Origin: Propionibacteriaceae bacterium
GTDB lineage: Bacteria > Actinomycetota > Actinomycetes > Propionibacteriales > Propionibacteriaceae
Direction: 5' to 3'
Assembly (NCBI GenBank): GCA_003158895.1
Contig: PMLO01000108.1
Coordinates: 13,979-29,379, forward strand
DNA length: 15,401 nucleotides
Shown here: positions 1-6,004 of the stretch, in pieces
Layout: every line of letters starts with the position of its first letter
How positions within the stretch are numbered: the first letter of the stretch is position 1
Made by a program: the position numbers and the translations under genes
The notes under the pieces: model-generated
What the model saw: only the letters and a program-made list of their open reading frames with translations
What the model was told of the DNA's origin: nothing
Databases searched by the model: none

Positions 1-92
1 TCGGCGCGTCATGGCTCCTCGATGGGGCTCACGGACGAAGGATCACGAACTGCGACCGACGTGCGATCGACCGACGACCGAAGCGCCGAGCG

Positions 93-827
93 CTACTCCC
101 CGGAGGCCCTGCGGTGCTCGCGCACGTCGCTCTCGAGGCCCTCGTCGGCCGTCACCGGAACGACTGGACCCGGCGCCTGAGGGGCTGAGAGGTCGATGGT
201 GCGTACGGTGCGTGGCGTCAGCGGCCTCGACACGTACGTGATCGGCGTGACGGGGATCGGGTCCCACAGGCTCATCGTCGGTACGGGTCCGGAGATCTCG
301 ATCGAGAGCTCATGCTCGGCGAGGAGGTCGTCCTGGCCGAGTGAGGCGTCGGGGAGCGCTATCGCGATCGTCTCCTCGTCGTCGGACAGCTCGATGTCGG
401 CGAGCTTGGCGTCGAGCCGCCGGTACACGAGCGCCATGCTCCACTTCGAGGCGAACAGCCACACGACGAGAGCACCGCCGCCGACCGCCACGGTCCACCA
501 GCGCGTCAGCCCGAAACCCGTTGTCACGCCGAGAAGAACGACGGAGAGCACCAGCAGGAGCAACACGCGGCTGCGGCGACGAGCCGCCCGCAACGACCGT
601 ACGTGCAGCTCCCGTTTCAACGCGGCCCGCAGCAACGGGGTCGACACGTCAGCCGGCTCGGCCATCTCGGCGTCCTCGCTGAGGTGGAGCAGCTTCGCGT
701 CATCGGTGAAGTTCAGGGTGTGCTCGACGTCGATCGGCGTCTGGTCGCGATGGCTGAGATACCACGGCACGAGGTAGGCCAACCACGCGGCGACGAGGCC
801 GCCGAAGATCAGCCCAGTAGTGCCCAT
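93..827 (-). CDS. glpR: GlpR/SepX-type divisome membrane protein
   Basis: Predicted 244-aa membrane protein. Seen: an N-terminal hydrophobic segment at about residues 3-22 (GLIFGGLVAAWLAYLVPWYL) followed by a HRDQ stretch, a basic juxtamembrane region with RRRSR, and two closely spaced hydrophobic segments in the middle (LLLLVLSVVLLG and VAVGGGALVVWLF). An acidic, probably cytoplasmic C-terminal tail follows. Known: the N-terminal pattern and the gene order moeA-like > rimJ > this gene match actinobacterial SepX (Streptomyces) and GlpR (Corynebacterium), membrane proteins that help stabilise the FtsZ ring, GlpR acting as receptor for the gephyrin-like Glp. I chose the ATG at 825-827 over the in-frame ATG at 849-851. 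It begins directly at the conserved membrane segment and has a -10 motif TACATT (835-840) seven bases upstream, fitting a leaderless start. Neither start has a clear Shine-Dalgarno site. Family assignment is likely; exact partners are inference. Confidence 0.8.
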   Translation of the reverse strand: MGTTGLIFGGLVAAWLAYLVPWYLSHRDQTPIDVEHTLNFTDDAKLLHLSEDAEMAEPADVSTPLLRAALKRELHVRSLRAARRRSRVLLLLVLSVVLLGVTTGFGLTRWWTVAVGGGALVVWLFASKWSMALVYRRLDAKLADIELSDDEETIAIALPDASLGQDDLLAEHELSIEISGPVPTMSLWDPIPVTPITYVSRPLTPRTVRTIDLSAPQAPGPVVPVTADEGLESDVREHRRASGE

Positions 828-928
828 GCCGACGAATGTACGGCAACCCATCGCGAGACCGGCCAGGTGCCACGCCGAGGATCACGAATCGCACCAGACT
901 CATGCGTCACCCGCGTCCTACGTACGGC

Positions 929-1567
929 TCAGTCGACCCGCGGGACCCCCGGACCAAGCCTCTCCCACATCCCGCCAGGCACCTCTTCGGCGTTGAGCGC
1001 GAAGCACTCGTGGTCGCGCCACTCGCCGTCGATGTGGAGGAACCGCGGCCGCAGCCCCTCGTGCCGGAAGCCCAGCTTCTGCACGACCCGCAGCGAAGCG
1101 ACGTTCTCGGGCCGGATGTCGATCTCGACGCGGTGGAGGTTCATGGTCCGGAAGCAGTAGTCGGTCGCCAGGGCCACGGCGGCCGGGATGATGCCGCGGC
1201 CTGCCCACCGCTGGTCGATCCAGTAGCCGATGCTCGCCCAGCGCGCCGCGCCGTAACGGATGGCCGACACCGTGAGCTGCCCCGTGAGCTCCGGCTTGCC
1301 CTCCCCCGTCGGGTCGAACCACACGAGCCACGGCAACATCTCGCCACGCTTCGCCTCGTACGTGAACTGGCCGATCATCGACCGCGCCGCGAGCCGCTGG
1401 CCGCCCGGAGGGGTGGTGGCGTCCCACGTGCGCAGCCACGCGGAGTTGCGGCGCCGCATGAGTTCCCACGCTCGTACGTCGCGCCTGCGGAAGGGGGCGA
1501 GTGTCACGCCGCCGTACGTGATCGTGGCAGGCCAGCGATGGTCCGCCGGGTAGGTGGGCCCGGACAT
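929..1567 (-). CDS. RimJ-like GNAT N-acetyltransferase
   Basis: 212-aa protein of the GNAT superfamily, RimJ/RimL-like branch, predicted to transfer acetyl from acetyl-CoA to a protein or peptide N-terminus. Seen: N-terminal segment GVTLAPFRRRDVRAWELMR, the acetyl-CoA pyrophosphate-loop region QRWAGRGI near residue 123, and the C-terminal EIDIRPENVASLRVVQKLGF block with GFRHEG, a standard RimJ signature. The length is normal. The ATG lies 9 bp after the glp stop and has no strong Shine-Dalgarno site, so translational coupling within a glp > rimJ > glpR operon is likely. The same order is known around M. tuberculosis Rv0994-Rv0996. The substrate is unknown; being embedded in a division cluster suggests, without proving, that it acts on a neighbour's product. 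A 101-bp gap separates it from glpR, which probably also has its own promoter. Confidence 0.85.
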   Translation of the reverse strand: MSGPTYPADHRWPATITYGGVTLAPFRRRDVRAWELMRRRNSAWLRTWDATTPPGGQRLAARSMIGQFTYEAKRGEMLPWLVWFDPTGEGKPELTGQLTVSAIRYGAARWASIGYWIDQRWAGRGIIPAAVALATDYCFRTMNLHRVEIDIRPENVASLRVVQKLGFRHEGLRPRFLHIDGEWRDHECFALNAEEVPGGMWERLGPGVPRVD

Positions 1568-1576
1568 GTCCAGGGC

Positions 1577-2878
1577 TCAGCCGTCCAGCAGCCAGATGTT
1601 GACCTCGTCACCAGCTGCAACGAAGTCGGTGTCCGGATCCAGCAGCACAAGAGCATTCGCCTGGGGAAGCTCACTCACCAGCAGTGGCGCGTGGGCGGCG
1701 CCCACGAGCGACACGACAAGGCCTGCAGCGTTCTCGGTCGCGAGCCCGCGACGCAGCTCGAGCACGCCCGGTGTGGAGGGCATCCCCATCGCTGCCTTGG
1801 CCACGTACGTCTCGGGCAGGACCGGCTCGGCACCCATGAGCTGCAGGATCGCCGGCCTCACGAACGCCTCGAACGCGACGAACGCGCTCACCGGCTCCCC
1901 GGGCACCATGATGACCGGAACCTCGTCGTCGCCGAGGATGCCGAAGCCCTGCCAACCGCCCGGTTCGAGCGCGACCTCGGCGATGTCGTACGGGCCGAGC
2001 TCGTGGATCGCCGTCCCGACGACACTGTCCGGCCCGTTCGTGAGACCACCGCTCACCACGATGAGGTCGGCGCGGATCTGCTGGTCAGCAAGCAGCTGTC
2101 GTACTTCTGCGGCATCGTCGCGGACCACGCCCACGCGCCACACCTCGGCCCCGAGTGCCTTGGCAGCTGCAGCCAGCAGGTTCGAGTCGGCGTCGAACTT
2201 CTCACCAGTACCCAGCGCACGGCCGGGTGCCGCCAGCTCGCTGCCGATCGCGATGACGACGACCCGCGGGCGGGGCCGAATGATCACCTTGTCGATCCCG
2301 CTCGCCGCGAGCACCGCGACGAGGGACGGGGTGAGCACGGTCCCCTTTTCCACGAGGAGCGCGCCTTCTTCGATGTCCGAGCCCTCATCGCTGACGTTCT
2401 GGCCGCGGAGCGCGGTGGCCGAGATGGTGACCGTCGCCGCGCCGCCGTCGGTGATCGCCGTAGCCACGACGGTGTCGGCGCCGATCGGCAGTCCTTGCCC
2501 GGCTCGGATCAGGCGCGACGTCATCGCAGGCAGCGGATCGTCGCCGGCCCAGACCTGACCGTCGACAGGGAGCCGTACGGGGGTACGCGGGGTCGCACCG
2601 CGTACGTCAACGGCACGAACGGCGTAGCCATCGACAGCGGCCGCGTCGAAGCCAGGTACAGGCGACTCGGCGTGGATGCTCTCGCTGACCTGCAGTCCGA
2701 CGGCGTCAACGAGCGCCACGCCGAACGGCATCAGGGGCTCGATGAGGCCCAGGAGGAACTCGCGGTGCGCGGCCATGCTGCGCGACGTGCCGAGATCGGG
2801 CGCGGGCGTCGGAAAGGGCGGCCACACCGTCTCCCGTACTGGCGCAGGCACATCGGCCTTTCGACGGAACAACGGCAT
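1577..2878 (-). CDS. glp: MoeA/gephyrin-like protein, probable division protein Glp
   Basis: 433-aa protein with the MoeA fold. It has a proline-rich N-terminal extension of about 35 residues, then MoeA domains through to a C-terminal beta domain ending in EVNIWLLDG. Seen: the MoeA block normally written FDNSAMDGYA is FDAAAVDGYA at residues 77-86. The region expected to read GGVSVGD is GGLTNGPDS, and the PGNP motif is PGEP. These are changes at motif positions usually conserved in molybdenum insertases. Known: actinobacteria carry several MoeA paralogues. The one beside rimJ and glpR/sepX is Glp in Corynebacterium, reported as an FtsZ-binding protein working with membrane receptor GlpR. I infer a division role rather than molybdenum cofactor synthesis; no other Moco gene lies in the window. 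The ATG at 2876-2878 has -10 motif TATCGT seven bases upstream, suggesting leaderless translation. AAGGA lies too close to act as a normal ribosome site. Confidence 0.85.
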   Translation of the reverse strand: MPLFRRKADVPAPVRETVWPPFPTPAPDLGTSRSMAAHREFLLGLIEPLMPFGVALVDAVGLQVSESIHAESPVPGFDAAAVDGYAVRAVDVRGATPRTPVRLPVDGQVWAGDDPLPAMTSRLIRAGQGLPIGADTVVATAITDGGAATVTISATALRGQNVSDEGSDIEEGALLVEKGTVLTPSLVAVLAASGIDKVIIRPRPRVVVIAIGSELAAPGRALGTGEKFDADSNLLAAAAKALGAEVWRVGVVRDDAAEVRQLLADQQIRADLIVVSGGLTNGPDSVVGTAIHELGPYDIAEVALEPGGWQGFGILGDDEVPVIMVPGEPVSAFVAFEAFVRPAILQLMGAEPVLPETYVAKAAMGMPSTPGVLELRRGLATENAAGLVVSLVGAAHAPLLVSELPQANALVLLDPDTDFVAAGDEVNIWLLDG

Positions 2879-2896
2879 GGTCCTTACGATAGGTCA
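2879..2896. promoter_or_regulatory. Shared bidirectional promoter with overlapping -10 elements
   Basis: This 18-bp gap is all that separates the divergent glp and cyclo-ligase starts. On the plus strand TACGAT (2885-2890) lies 6 bases before the ATG at 2897. On the minus strand TATCGT (2891-2886) lies 7 bases before the ATG at 2878. The two -10 hexamers overlap by five bases, so one melted region could fire in either direction and both mRNAs could begin at the start codon. A convincing -35 is not visible on either side; TTCGAC at 2860-2865 (spacer 19) is a weak plus-strand candidate. Symmetric -10 promoters with start sites about 18 bp apart are a described class in bacteria. Confidence 0.65.
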
Positions 2897-3523
2897 ATGG
2901 CCTCACCCATACCGGGCGCCGAGCGGGCGATCCGGCAAATCGCCCAGCCGACCAAGGATGCGGTCCGCGCGGTGGTCCGCGGCGTGCGAGCGGCGCGACA
3001 CCGTGACGTCCGGCTCGCCGACGACCGAGCGCGTACGGAGTTGCTGCTCGGTGAGCTCGGAGACTGGACGCCCCGTGTCGTGGCCGCGTACGCGAGCGCC
3101 GGCGACGAACCGGGAACCGCGGAGCTTCTGGACGCCCTCGTCGCCCGAGGCGCGACCGTACTGCTGCCTGTGCTTTCGGCGACGGCTGCTGGGCCGCGGG
3201 GCGTGGGGGAATGGGCTGTGTACGACGGGCGCGAGGGGCTGCGCAGCGGGCTGTGGGGCATCCCCGAACCCGCGTCGGAACCGCTGGGTCCAGCTGCGAT
3301 CGAGGAGGCGGAGCTGGTCATCATGCCGGGAATCGCGGGCACGCCGGCGGGCGATCGGCTCGGGACGGGCGGCGGCTGGTACGACCGGTCGCTGGTCGGA
3401 ACGAGCTCCCCACGCTGGATGCTGCTGAACGACGATGAGCTGTACGAGTCGGTGCCGCCCGATCCGTGGGATCTGCCCGTGTCGGTGATCGTCACCCCGG
3501 TGCGCGTCGTGCGGTGCCGCTGA
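2897..3523 (+). CDS. 5-formyltetrahydrofolate cyclo-ligase family protein
   Basis: 208-aa cytoplasmic enzyme predicted to convert 5-formyl-THF to 5,10-methenyl-THF using ATP, salvaging an otherwise inhibitory folate. Seen: the N-terminal basic helix region VRAVVRGVRAARHRDVR, the central GLWGIPEP sequence (the family G-x-x-G-I-P-E-P motif), IMPGIAGTPAGDRLGTGGGWYDRSL (the family P-G-x-A-F-D-x-x-G-x-R-L-G-x-G-G-G-Y-Y-D block in variant form) and a C-terminal VSVIVTPVRVV strand. The family's usual FD dipeptide is GT here and the second Tyr of GGYYD is Trp, which is typical of actinobacterial variants. The start is the ATG whose -10 TACGAT lies 6 bases upstream; much longer in-frame upstream extensions run antisense through glp and are not credible. 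It is divergent from glp. In M. tuberculosis the homologue Rv0992c is also divergent, but galU lies between. Confidence 0.88.
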   Translation: MASPIPGAERAIRQIAQPTKDAVRAVVRGVRAARHRDVRLADDRARTELLLGELGDWTPRVVAAYASAGDEPGTAELLDALVARGATVLLPVLSATAAGPRGVGEWAVYDGREGLRSGLWGIPEPASEPLGPAAIEEAELVIMPGIAGTPAGDRLGTGGGWYDRSLVGTSSPRWMLLNDDELYESVPPDPWDLPVSVIVTPVRVVRCR

Positions 3524-3644
3524 GCGCCCGGTCCACCCGGAATCCAGCGCCACGGGCGTGCGTTGAGCAGGCGGTACCATTTCCACGGCTCGTCCACGAG
3601 GTTGCTCGGCGACGGCCCGTACGCCCAACTTGGAGGAATCGCCG

Positions 3645-3989
3645 ATGCCCACCTACCAGTACCGCTGTGTCGACTGCGGCAGCGAGCTGGAGACCGTGCA
3701 GAAGTTCTCCGATCCCTCGTTGACCGAGTGCCCGGAGTGCGACGGCACGCTGCGCAAGGTCTACTCGGCCGTCGGCGTCGTGTTCAAGGGCTCGGGCTTC
3801 TACGCGACCGACAACCGGACCAAGGGCAAGGCCGCCGCCGCAACCCCCAGCAGCTCGTCCGAGAAGTCGCCCGGCTCTGAGAAGTCGTCAGGCTCTGAGA
3901 AGTCGTCGAGCGGCGAGAAGTCGGCATCGACGTCCGGCTCGGGCTCCTCGTCGAAGCCGTCGACCTCGTCGACGACCTCCGCCGCCTGA
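3645..3989 (+). CDS. FmdB-family zinc ribbon protein with Ser/Lys tail
   Basis: 114-aa small protein. Seen: FmdB/CxxC-CxxC putative regulatory domain at residues 1-58 starting MPTYQYRC, with zinc-ribbon cysteines C8, C11, C29 and C32 and the conserved RKVYSAVGVVFKGSGFYATD segment. Residues 63-114 are a low-complexity Ala/Ser/Lys/Glu tail containing four six-residue repeats. Known: the family was named for a putative regulator of a formamidase operon; no general mechanism is established, so the function is open. The start is the ATG at 3645, with Shine-Dalgarno GGAGGAA (3632-3638) at 6-base spacing; an in-frame TTG at 3630 precedes that site and is rejected. A weak -10 candidate, TACCAT, sits at 3575-3580. 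Homologues lie next to the cyclo-ligase in mycobacteria (Rv0991c/Rv0992c), so synteny supports the call. Confidence 0.85.
   Translation: MPTYQYRCVDCGSELETVQKFSDPSLTECPECDGTLRKVYSAVGVVFKGSGFYATDNRTKGKAAAATPSSSSEKSPGSEKSSGSEKSSSGEKSASTSGSGSSSKPSTSSTTSAA
3855..3926 (+). repeat. Four 18-bp tandem repeat units inside the FmdB-like gene
   Basis: Four consecutive 18-bp units encode SSEKSP, GSEKSS, GSEKSS and SGEKSA. The two central units (3873-3890 and 3891-3908) are identical in 17 of 18 bases, which suggests recent duplication. Because the unit is a multiple of three, copy-number change would keep the reading frame and only vary the tail length. Confidence 0.9.
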
Positions 3990-4021
3990 GCACGAGTTCC
4001 CTCGCCACATTCGGAGGCGAC

Positions 4022-4522
4022 ATGCAGTTCCTCACTGATCCCACGATCGAGAACCGCGCCGAGCAGCCCTACGTGGGAGTGCGGCTGTGGATTCCGTCGA
4101 AGGACCTCTCCACCGAGACGATCAGGCTTCTCAAGGAGCTTCGGAAATGGATGGCCGGTGAAGGCATTGAGCCGACTGGTCCGGCCTTCCACCGCTTCTA
4201 CGTCATCAACATGGGGACGGAGTTCGACCTCGAGGTCGGTGTTCCGGTGGCTGAGGCCGTGGCGGGAGATGGCCGCGTGAGGCCCGGCAGCATCCCGGCG
4301 GGGCGATACGCGAACCTGACCTACACGGGCAGGAACAACGCCTACAAGGGCAACAAGGCGCTGGTCGAATGGGCTCGGGAGACCGGCGTGGCGTGGGATC
4401 GGTGGGACGACCCCCGCGGCGACGCGTTCCGCTGCCGGTACGAGTCGTACCTCACCGATCGTCTGACCGATCCCGACAAGGCCACCTGGCGCACGAACGT
4501 CGCCATCAAGGTCGAGGACTAG
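4022..4522 (+). CDS. GyrI-like/effector-binding domain protein
   Basis: 166-aa soluble protein resembling the GyrI-like small-molecule-binding superfamily (the SOUL/AraC effector-binding fold). Seen: N-terminal QPYVGVRLWIPSKDL strand, helix ETIRLLKELRKWMAGEGIEPTGPAFHRF, strand YVINMGTEFDLEVGVPVAEAV, then the PAGRYANLTYTGRNNAY block and an amphipathic helix, followed by RCRYESYLTD. The YxGxYxxL-type segment and the E-x-G-x-P-V motif are typical of GyrI-like proteins. There is no DNA-binding domain, so it is a stand-alone ligand-binding module; the ligand is unknown. Shine-Dalgarno GGAGG (4013-4017) lies 4 bases before the ATG, and the gene begins 32 bp after the FmdB-like stop, so co-transcription is likely. 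Mycobacteria do not have this gene at the equivalent site as far as I recall, so it may be a lineage-specific insertion. Confidence 0.72.
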   Translation: MQFLTDPTIENRAEQPYVGVRLWIPSKDLSTETIRLLKELRKWMAGEGIEPTGPAFHRFYVINMGTEFDLEVGVPVAEAVAGDGRVRPGSIPAGRYANLTYTGRNNAYKGNKALVEWARETGVAWDRWDDPRGDAFRCRYESYLTDRLTDPDKATWRTNVAIKVED

Positions 4523-4534
4523 GCCCGTACGCCT

Positions 4535-4619
4535 TTGTCCACAGGGAGATTCCTCGTCACGACATCTGGGGACAACTGACGGATCCGCGACCAGACGCAC
4601 AGTGTCCGGGGTGTGGACC
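4535..4619. promoter_or_regulatory. Cluster of DnaA-box-like 9-mers
   Basis: Three sites lie within 85 bp upstream of and overlapping the start of the SAF-domain gene. TTGTCCACA at 4535-4543 (plus) matches the preferred high-GC actinobacterial DnaA box exactly. 4567-4575 read on the minus strand is TTGTCCCCA (8/9). 4611-4619 on the minus strand is AGGTCCACA (7/9). This is not oriC, because dnaA and dnaN are absent. It could be a DnaA-regulated promoter, a small titration site, or coincidence for the two weaker sites. Confidence 0.4.
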
Positions 4620-5207
4620 TCAGGAAAGATCATCAACCTCATCCGTTGGCACCGGCGCGGCGTGGCCGCCGTACTCGCCGGGGTGACCGTCTTCGCGGCG
4701 CTGTCGGCGGTGACCGGCAAAGACACGGCCGACCTCGTCACCGTTGTCGTGGCCAACCGGCTCGTCGCCGCCGGCTCCACGGTCACGGACGCCGACGTCG
4801 GGTTGGCCCGGATGCCGCGCCAAGCGGTGCCAGATGGCGTACTCACCCAGACCCAGGACGCGATCGGAAAGGTGGCAGGCACCGGCATCCGTCGTGGGCA
4901 GATCCTGACCGACCTCACGCTCGTCGGTGGAGTTGCCACCGACGGCACGGTCGTGCTGAGCGTCAAGCTCGACAACCCTGAGCTGGCCTCCTTGGCGCCG
5001 CCTGGCACACGCGTGACTCTGTACGCGACCACGTCGGCGCAACCGGTCGCCTCGCACGTGCTCGTGGTGGCCGTGCCCGCGGTCGGCAGCGGCAACGTAC
5101 TGAGCGGTACGGGCGCGACGGTGCTGCTCGTACGGGTGACGGCAGCGGAGGCCGGCGCGATCACGATGGCGATGTCGTCGTCGACCCTGACGCTGGCGAT
5201 CGGGTGA
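4602..5207 (+). CDS. SAF-domain membrane protein (CpaB/RcpC-like)
   Basis: About 201 aa. Seen: a short cytoplasmic N terminus containing WHRRG, one transmembrane segment (GVAAVLAGVTVFAALSAV, residues about 20-37), then an extracytoplasmic SAF domain at about residues 45-108 (VVVANRLVAAGSTVTDADVGL ... GIRRGQILTDLTLV) and a beta-rich C-terminal half. Known: SAF domains of this layout occur in Flp pilus assembly protein CpaB/RcpC, but no tad/pilus genes are visible nearby, so a pilus role is not claimed. The start is uncertain: GTG at 4602 is annotated, GTG at 4611 is equally possible, and neither has a strong Shine-Dalgarno site. The first codons overlap the third DnaA-like site. The gene converges with the phosphoesterase gene, leaving 46 bp between stop codons. 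Confidence 0.75.
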   Translation: MSGVWTSGKIINLIRWHRRGVAAVLAGVTVFAALSAVTGKDTADLVTVVVANRLVAAGSTVTDADVGLARMPRQAVPDGVLTQTQDAIGKVAGTGIRRGQILTDLTLVGGVATDGTVVLSVKLDNPELASLAPPGTRVTLYATTSAQPVASHVLVVAVPAVGSGNVLSGTGATVLLVRVTAAEAGAITMAMSSSTLTLAIG

Positions 5208-5253
5208 TACGTGTTCGGGGGCGTAAAGGAGGTTGTGCGGGCTTCGCGGTCGG

Positions 5254-5847
5254 TCATCCGACCTCCAGGTCGGAGTTCGTACGGCCCGTGAGGACTGACT
5301 CGTTCCGTGTCGAGGTAGGCCTGCGACGGCGATCGGCGGCCTCGTCGTCAACCTTGACCAGCATCCAGTTGGCCTCGTCACCGCCCATCCTTGTGCGGGT
5401 GAACGCGAACGCCCCTGTCAACTTGTGGCCGTGGAGACCAACCGTGATGTGGCCCTTGGCCAATGCATCCGCGGCAGCCACCGGCACGCCGTCGACGGTG
5501 GTGAGATTGTCGTACGTCCCGATGTCCCAGACGATCACGGTGCCGGCGCCGTAGCCCTCGCTGATCCGGCCCTCGAAGTCGACGTAGGTGAGCGGATGGT
5601 CCTCGGTGCGATGGGCCAGCCGCTTGTCCGCGGGGTTGAGCGACGGCCCCTTCGGGACAGCCCACGACACGAGCACGCCGTCGACCTCCAGCCGTACATC
5701 GAAGTGCAGGTTCCGGGCGTCGTGACGCTGGACCACGAACCGAGGCCGCTGGGCCGGCTGCGCGGGAACGTACGCTCCCCTGGGCTCGCCCGAGCGATCC
5801 GTGCGGCGCTTCCGGCGGTACGCGGCAAGCCGCTGGTCAGGAGTCAT
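5254..5847 (-). CDS. Stand-alone LigD-type 3'-phosphoesterase domain protein
   Basis: 197-aa protein consisting only of the 3'-phosphoesterase (PE) domain of bacterial NHEJ ligase LigD. This domain trims 3'-phosphate or 3'-ribonucleotide ends of DNA breaks using a manganese centre. Seen: H42, H48, D50, R52, H84 and Y88 within QRHDARNLHFDVRLEVDG and EDHPLTY. These are the residues described as catalytic in Pseudomonas aeruginosa LigD PE and carry the same numbers when translation starts at 5847, which supports that ATG over the GTG at 5874. Also present are SWAVPKGPSL and GAGTVIVWD. The loop usually written EGxYGAG is one residue shorter here (EGYGAG). No polymerase, ligase domain or Ku gene is in the window. 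A possible promoter hexamer CATACT (minus) lies at 5892-5887. Function as an end-processing nuclease or accessory repair factor is well supported; whether it works with Ku/LigD is unknown. Confidence 0.9.
   Translation of the reverse strand: MTPDQRLAAYRRKRRTDRSGEPRGAYVPAQPAQRPRFVVQRHDARNLHFDVRLEVDGVLVSWAVPKGPSLNPADKRLAHRTEDHPLTYVDFEGRISEGYGAGTVIVWDIGTYDNLTTVDGVPVAAADALAKGHITVGLHGHKLTGAFAFTRTRMGGDEANWMLVKVDDEAADRRRRPTSTRNESVLTGRTNSDLEVG
5258..5273. terminator. Compact hairpin between convergent genes (weak terminator candidate)
   Basis: CCGACC-TCCA-GGTCGG forms a 6-bp stem (7 bp with a tight two-base loop) over the last codons of the phosphoesterase gene and about 50 bp after the SAF-gene stop. 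It has no T-run on either side, so it could act only as a weak or factor-assisted terminator for one or both convergent transcripts. Confidence 0.35.
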
Positions 5848-5938
5848 GGCTGCCCGATACCCCTTCGGTGGCACGGTTCACACCCCAGTATGAACGTGCA
5901 ACACGATCGGCGAAAGACAGGAACCGTCGCCCCTTCAA

Positions 5939-5980
5939 TGGTATTTTCTCCCGGAACCGCGGGGCCTTGGGGGCTCCGCG
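5939..5980 (+). promoter_or_regulatory. Extended -10 promoter and 5' leader hairpin of mscL
   Basis: TGGTATTTT (5939-5947) is an extended -10 motif; no convincing -35 is visible. Transcription would start near 5954. It would place a stem-loop almost at the mRNA 5' end: CGCGGGGCC (5958-5966) pairs with GGCTCCGCG (5972-5980) around a TTGGG loop, nine pairs including one G-U. The stem ends 24 bp before the mscL ATG and leaves the ribosome site free, so it may protect the mRNA end rather than block translation. Confidence 0.45.
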
Positions 5981-6004
5981 ACCCGCCTCCGAAAGGGCAC
6001 ACCC

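Noticed and set aside
700..903. Minus-strand frame starting at 903 upstream of and overlapping glpR
   Set aside because: After a short hydrophobic start it becomes Arg/His-rich and overlaps glpR in another frame.
1577..2878. Annotation as an active molybdopterin molybdenumtransferase MoeA
   Set aside because: Altered motif residues and the rimJ-glpR context fit Glp better, and no Moco genes are nearby.
836..2896. Very long open frame on the plus strand leading into the cyclo-ligase gene
   Set aside because: It runs antisense through glp, rimJ and part of glpR, is rich in Arg/His/Asp as expected of a shadow frame, and only the part from 2897 has family motifs.
4535..4619. Replication origin
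   Set aside because: dnaA, dnaN and an AT-rich unwinding region are absent, and only three box-like sites are present.
5225..5233. Perfect Shine-Dalgarno AAAGGAGGT between the SAF and phosphoesterase genes
   Set aside because: No start codon at workable spacing opens a credible frame; the only following frame is antisense to the phosphoesterase.
3800..5257. 485-codon open frame on the minus strand
   Set aside because: It is antisense to three recognised genes (FmdB-like, GyrI-like, SAF) and has Thr/Ser/Val-biased shadow composition.
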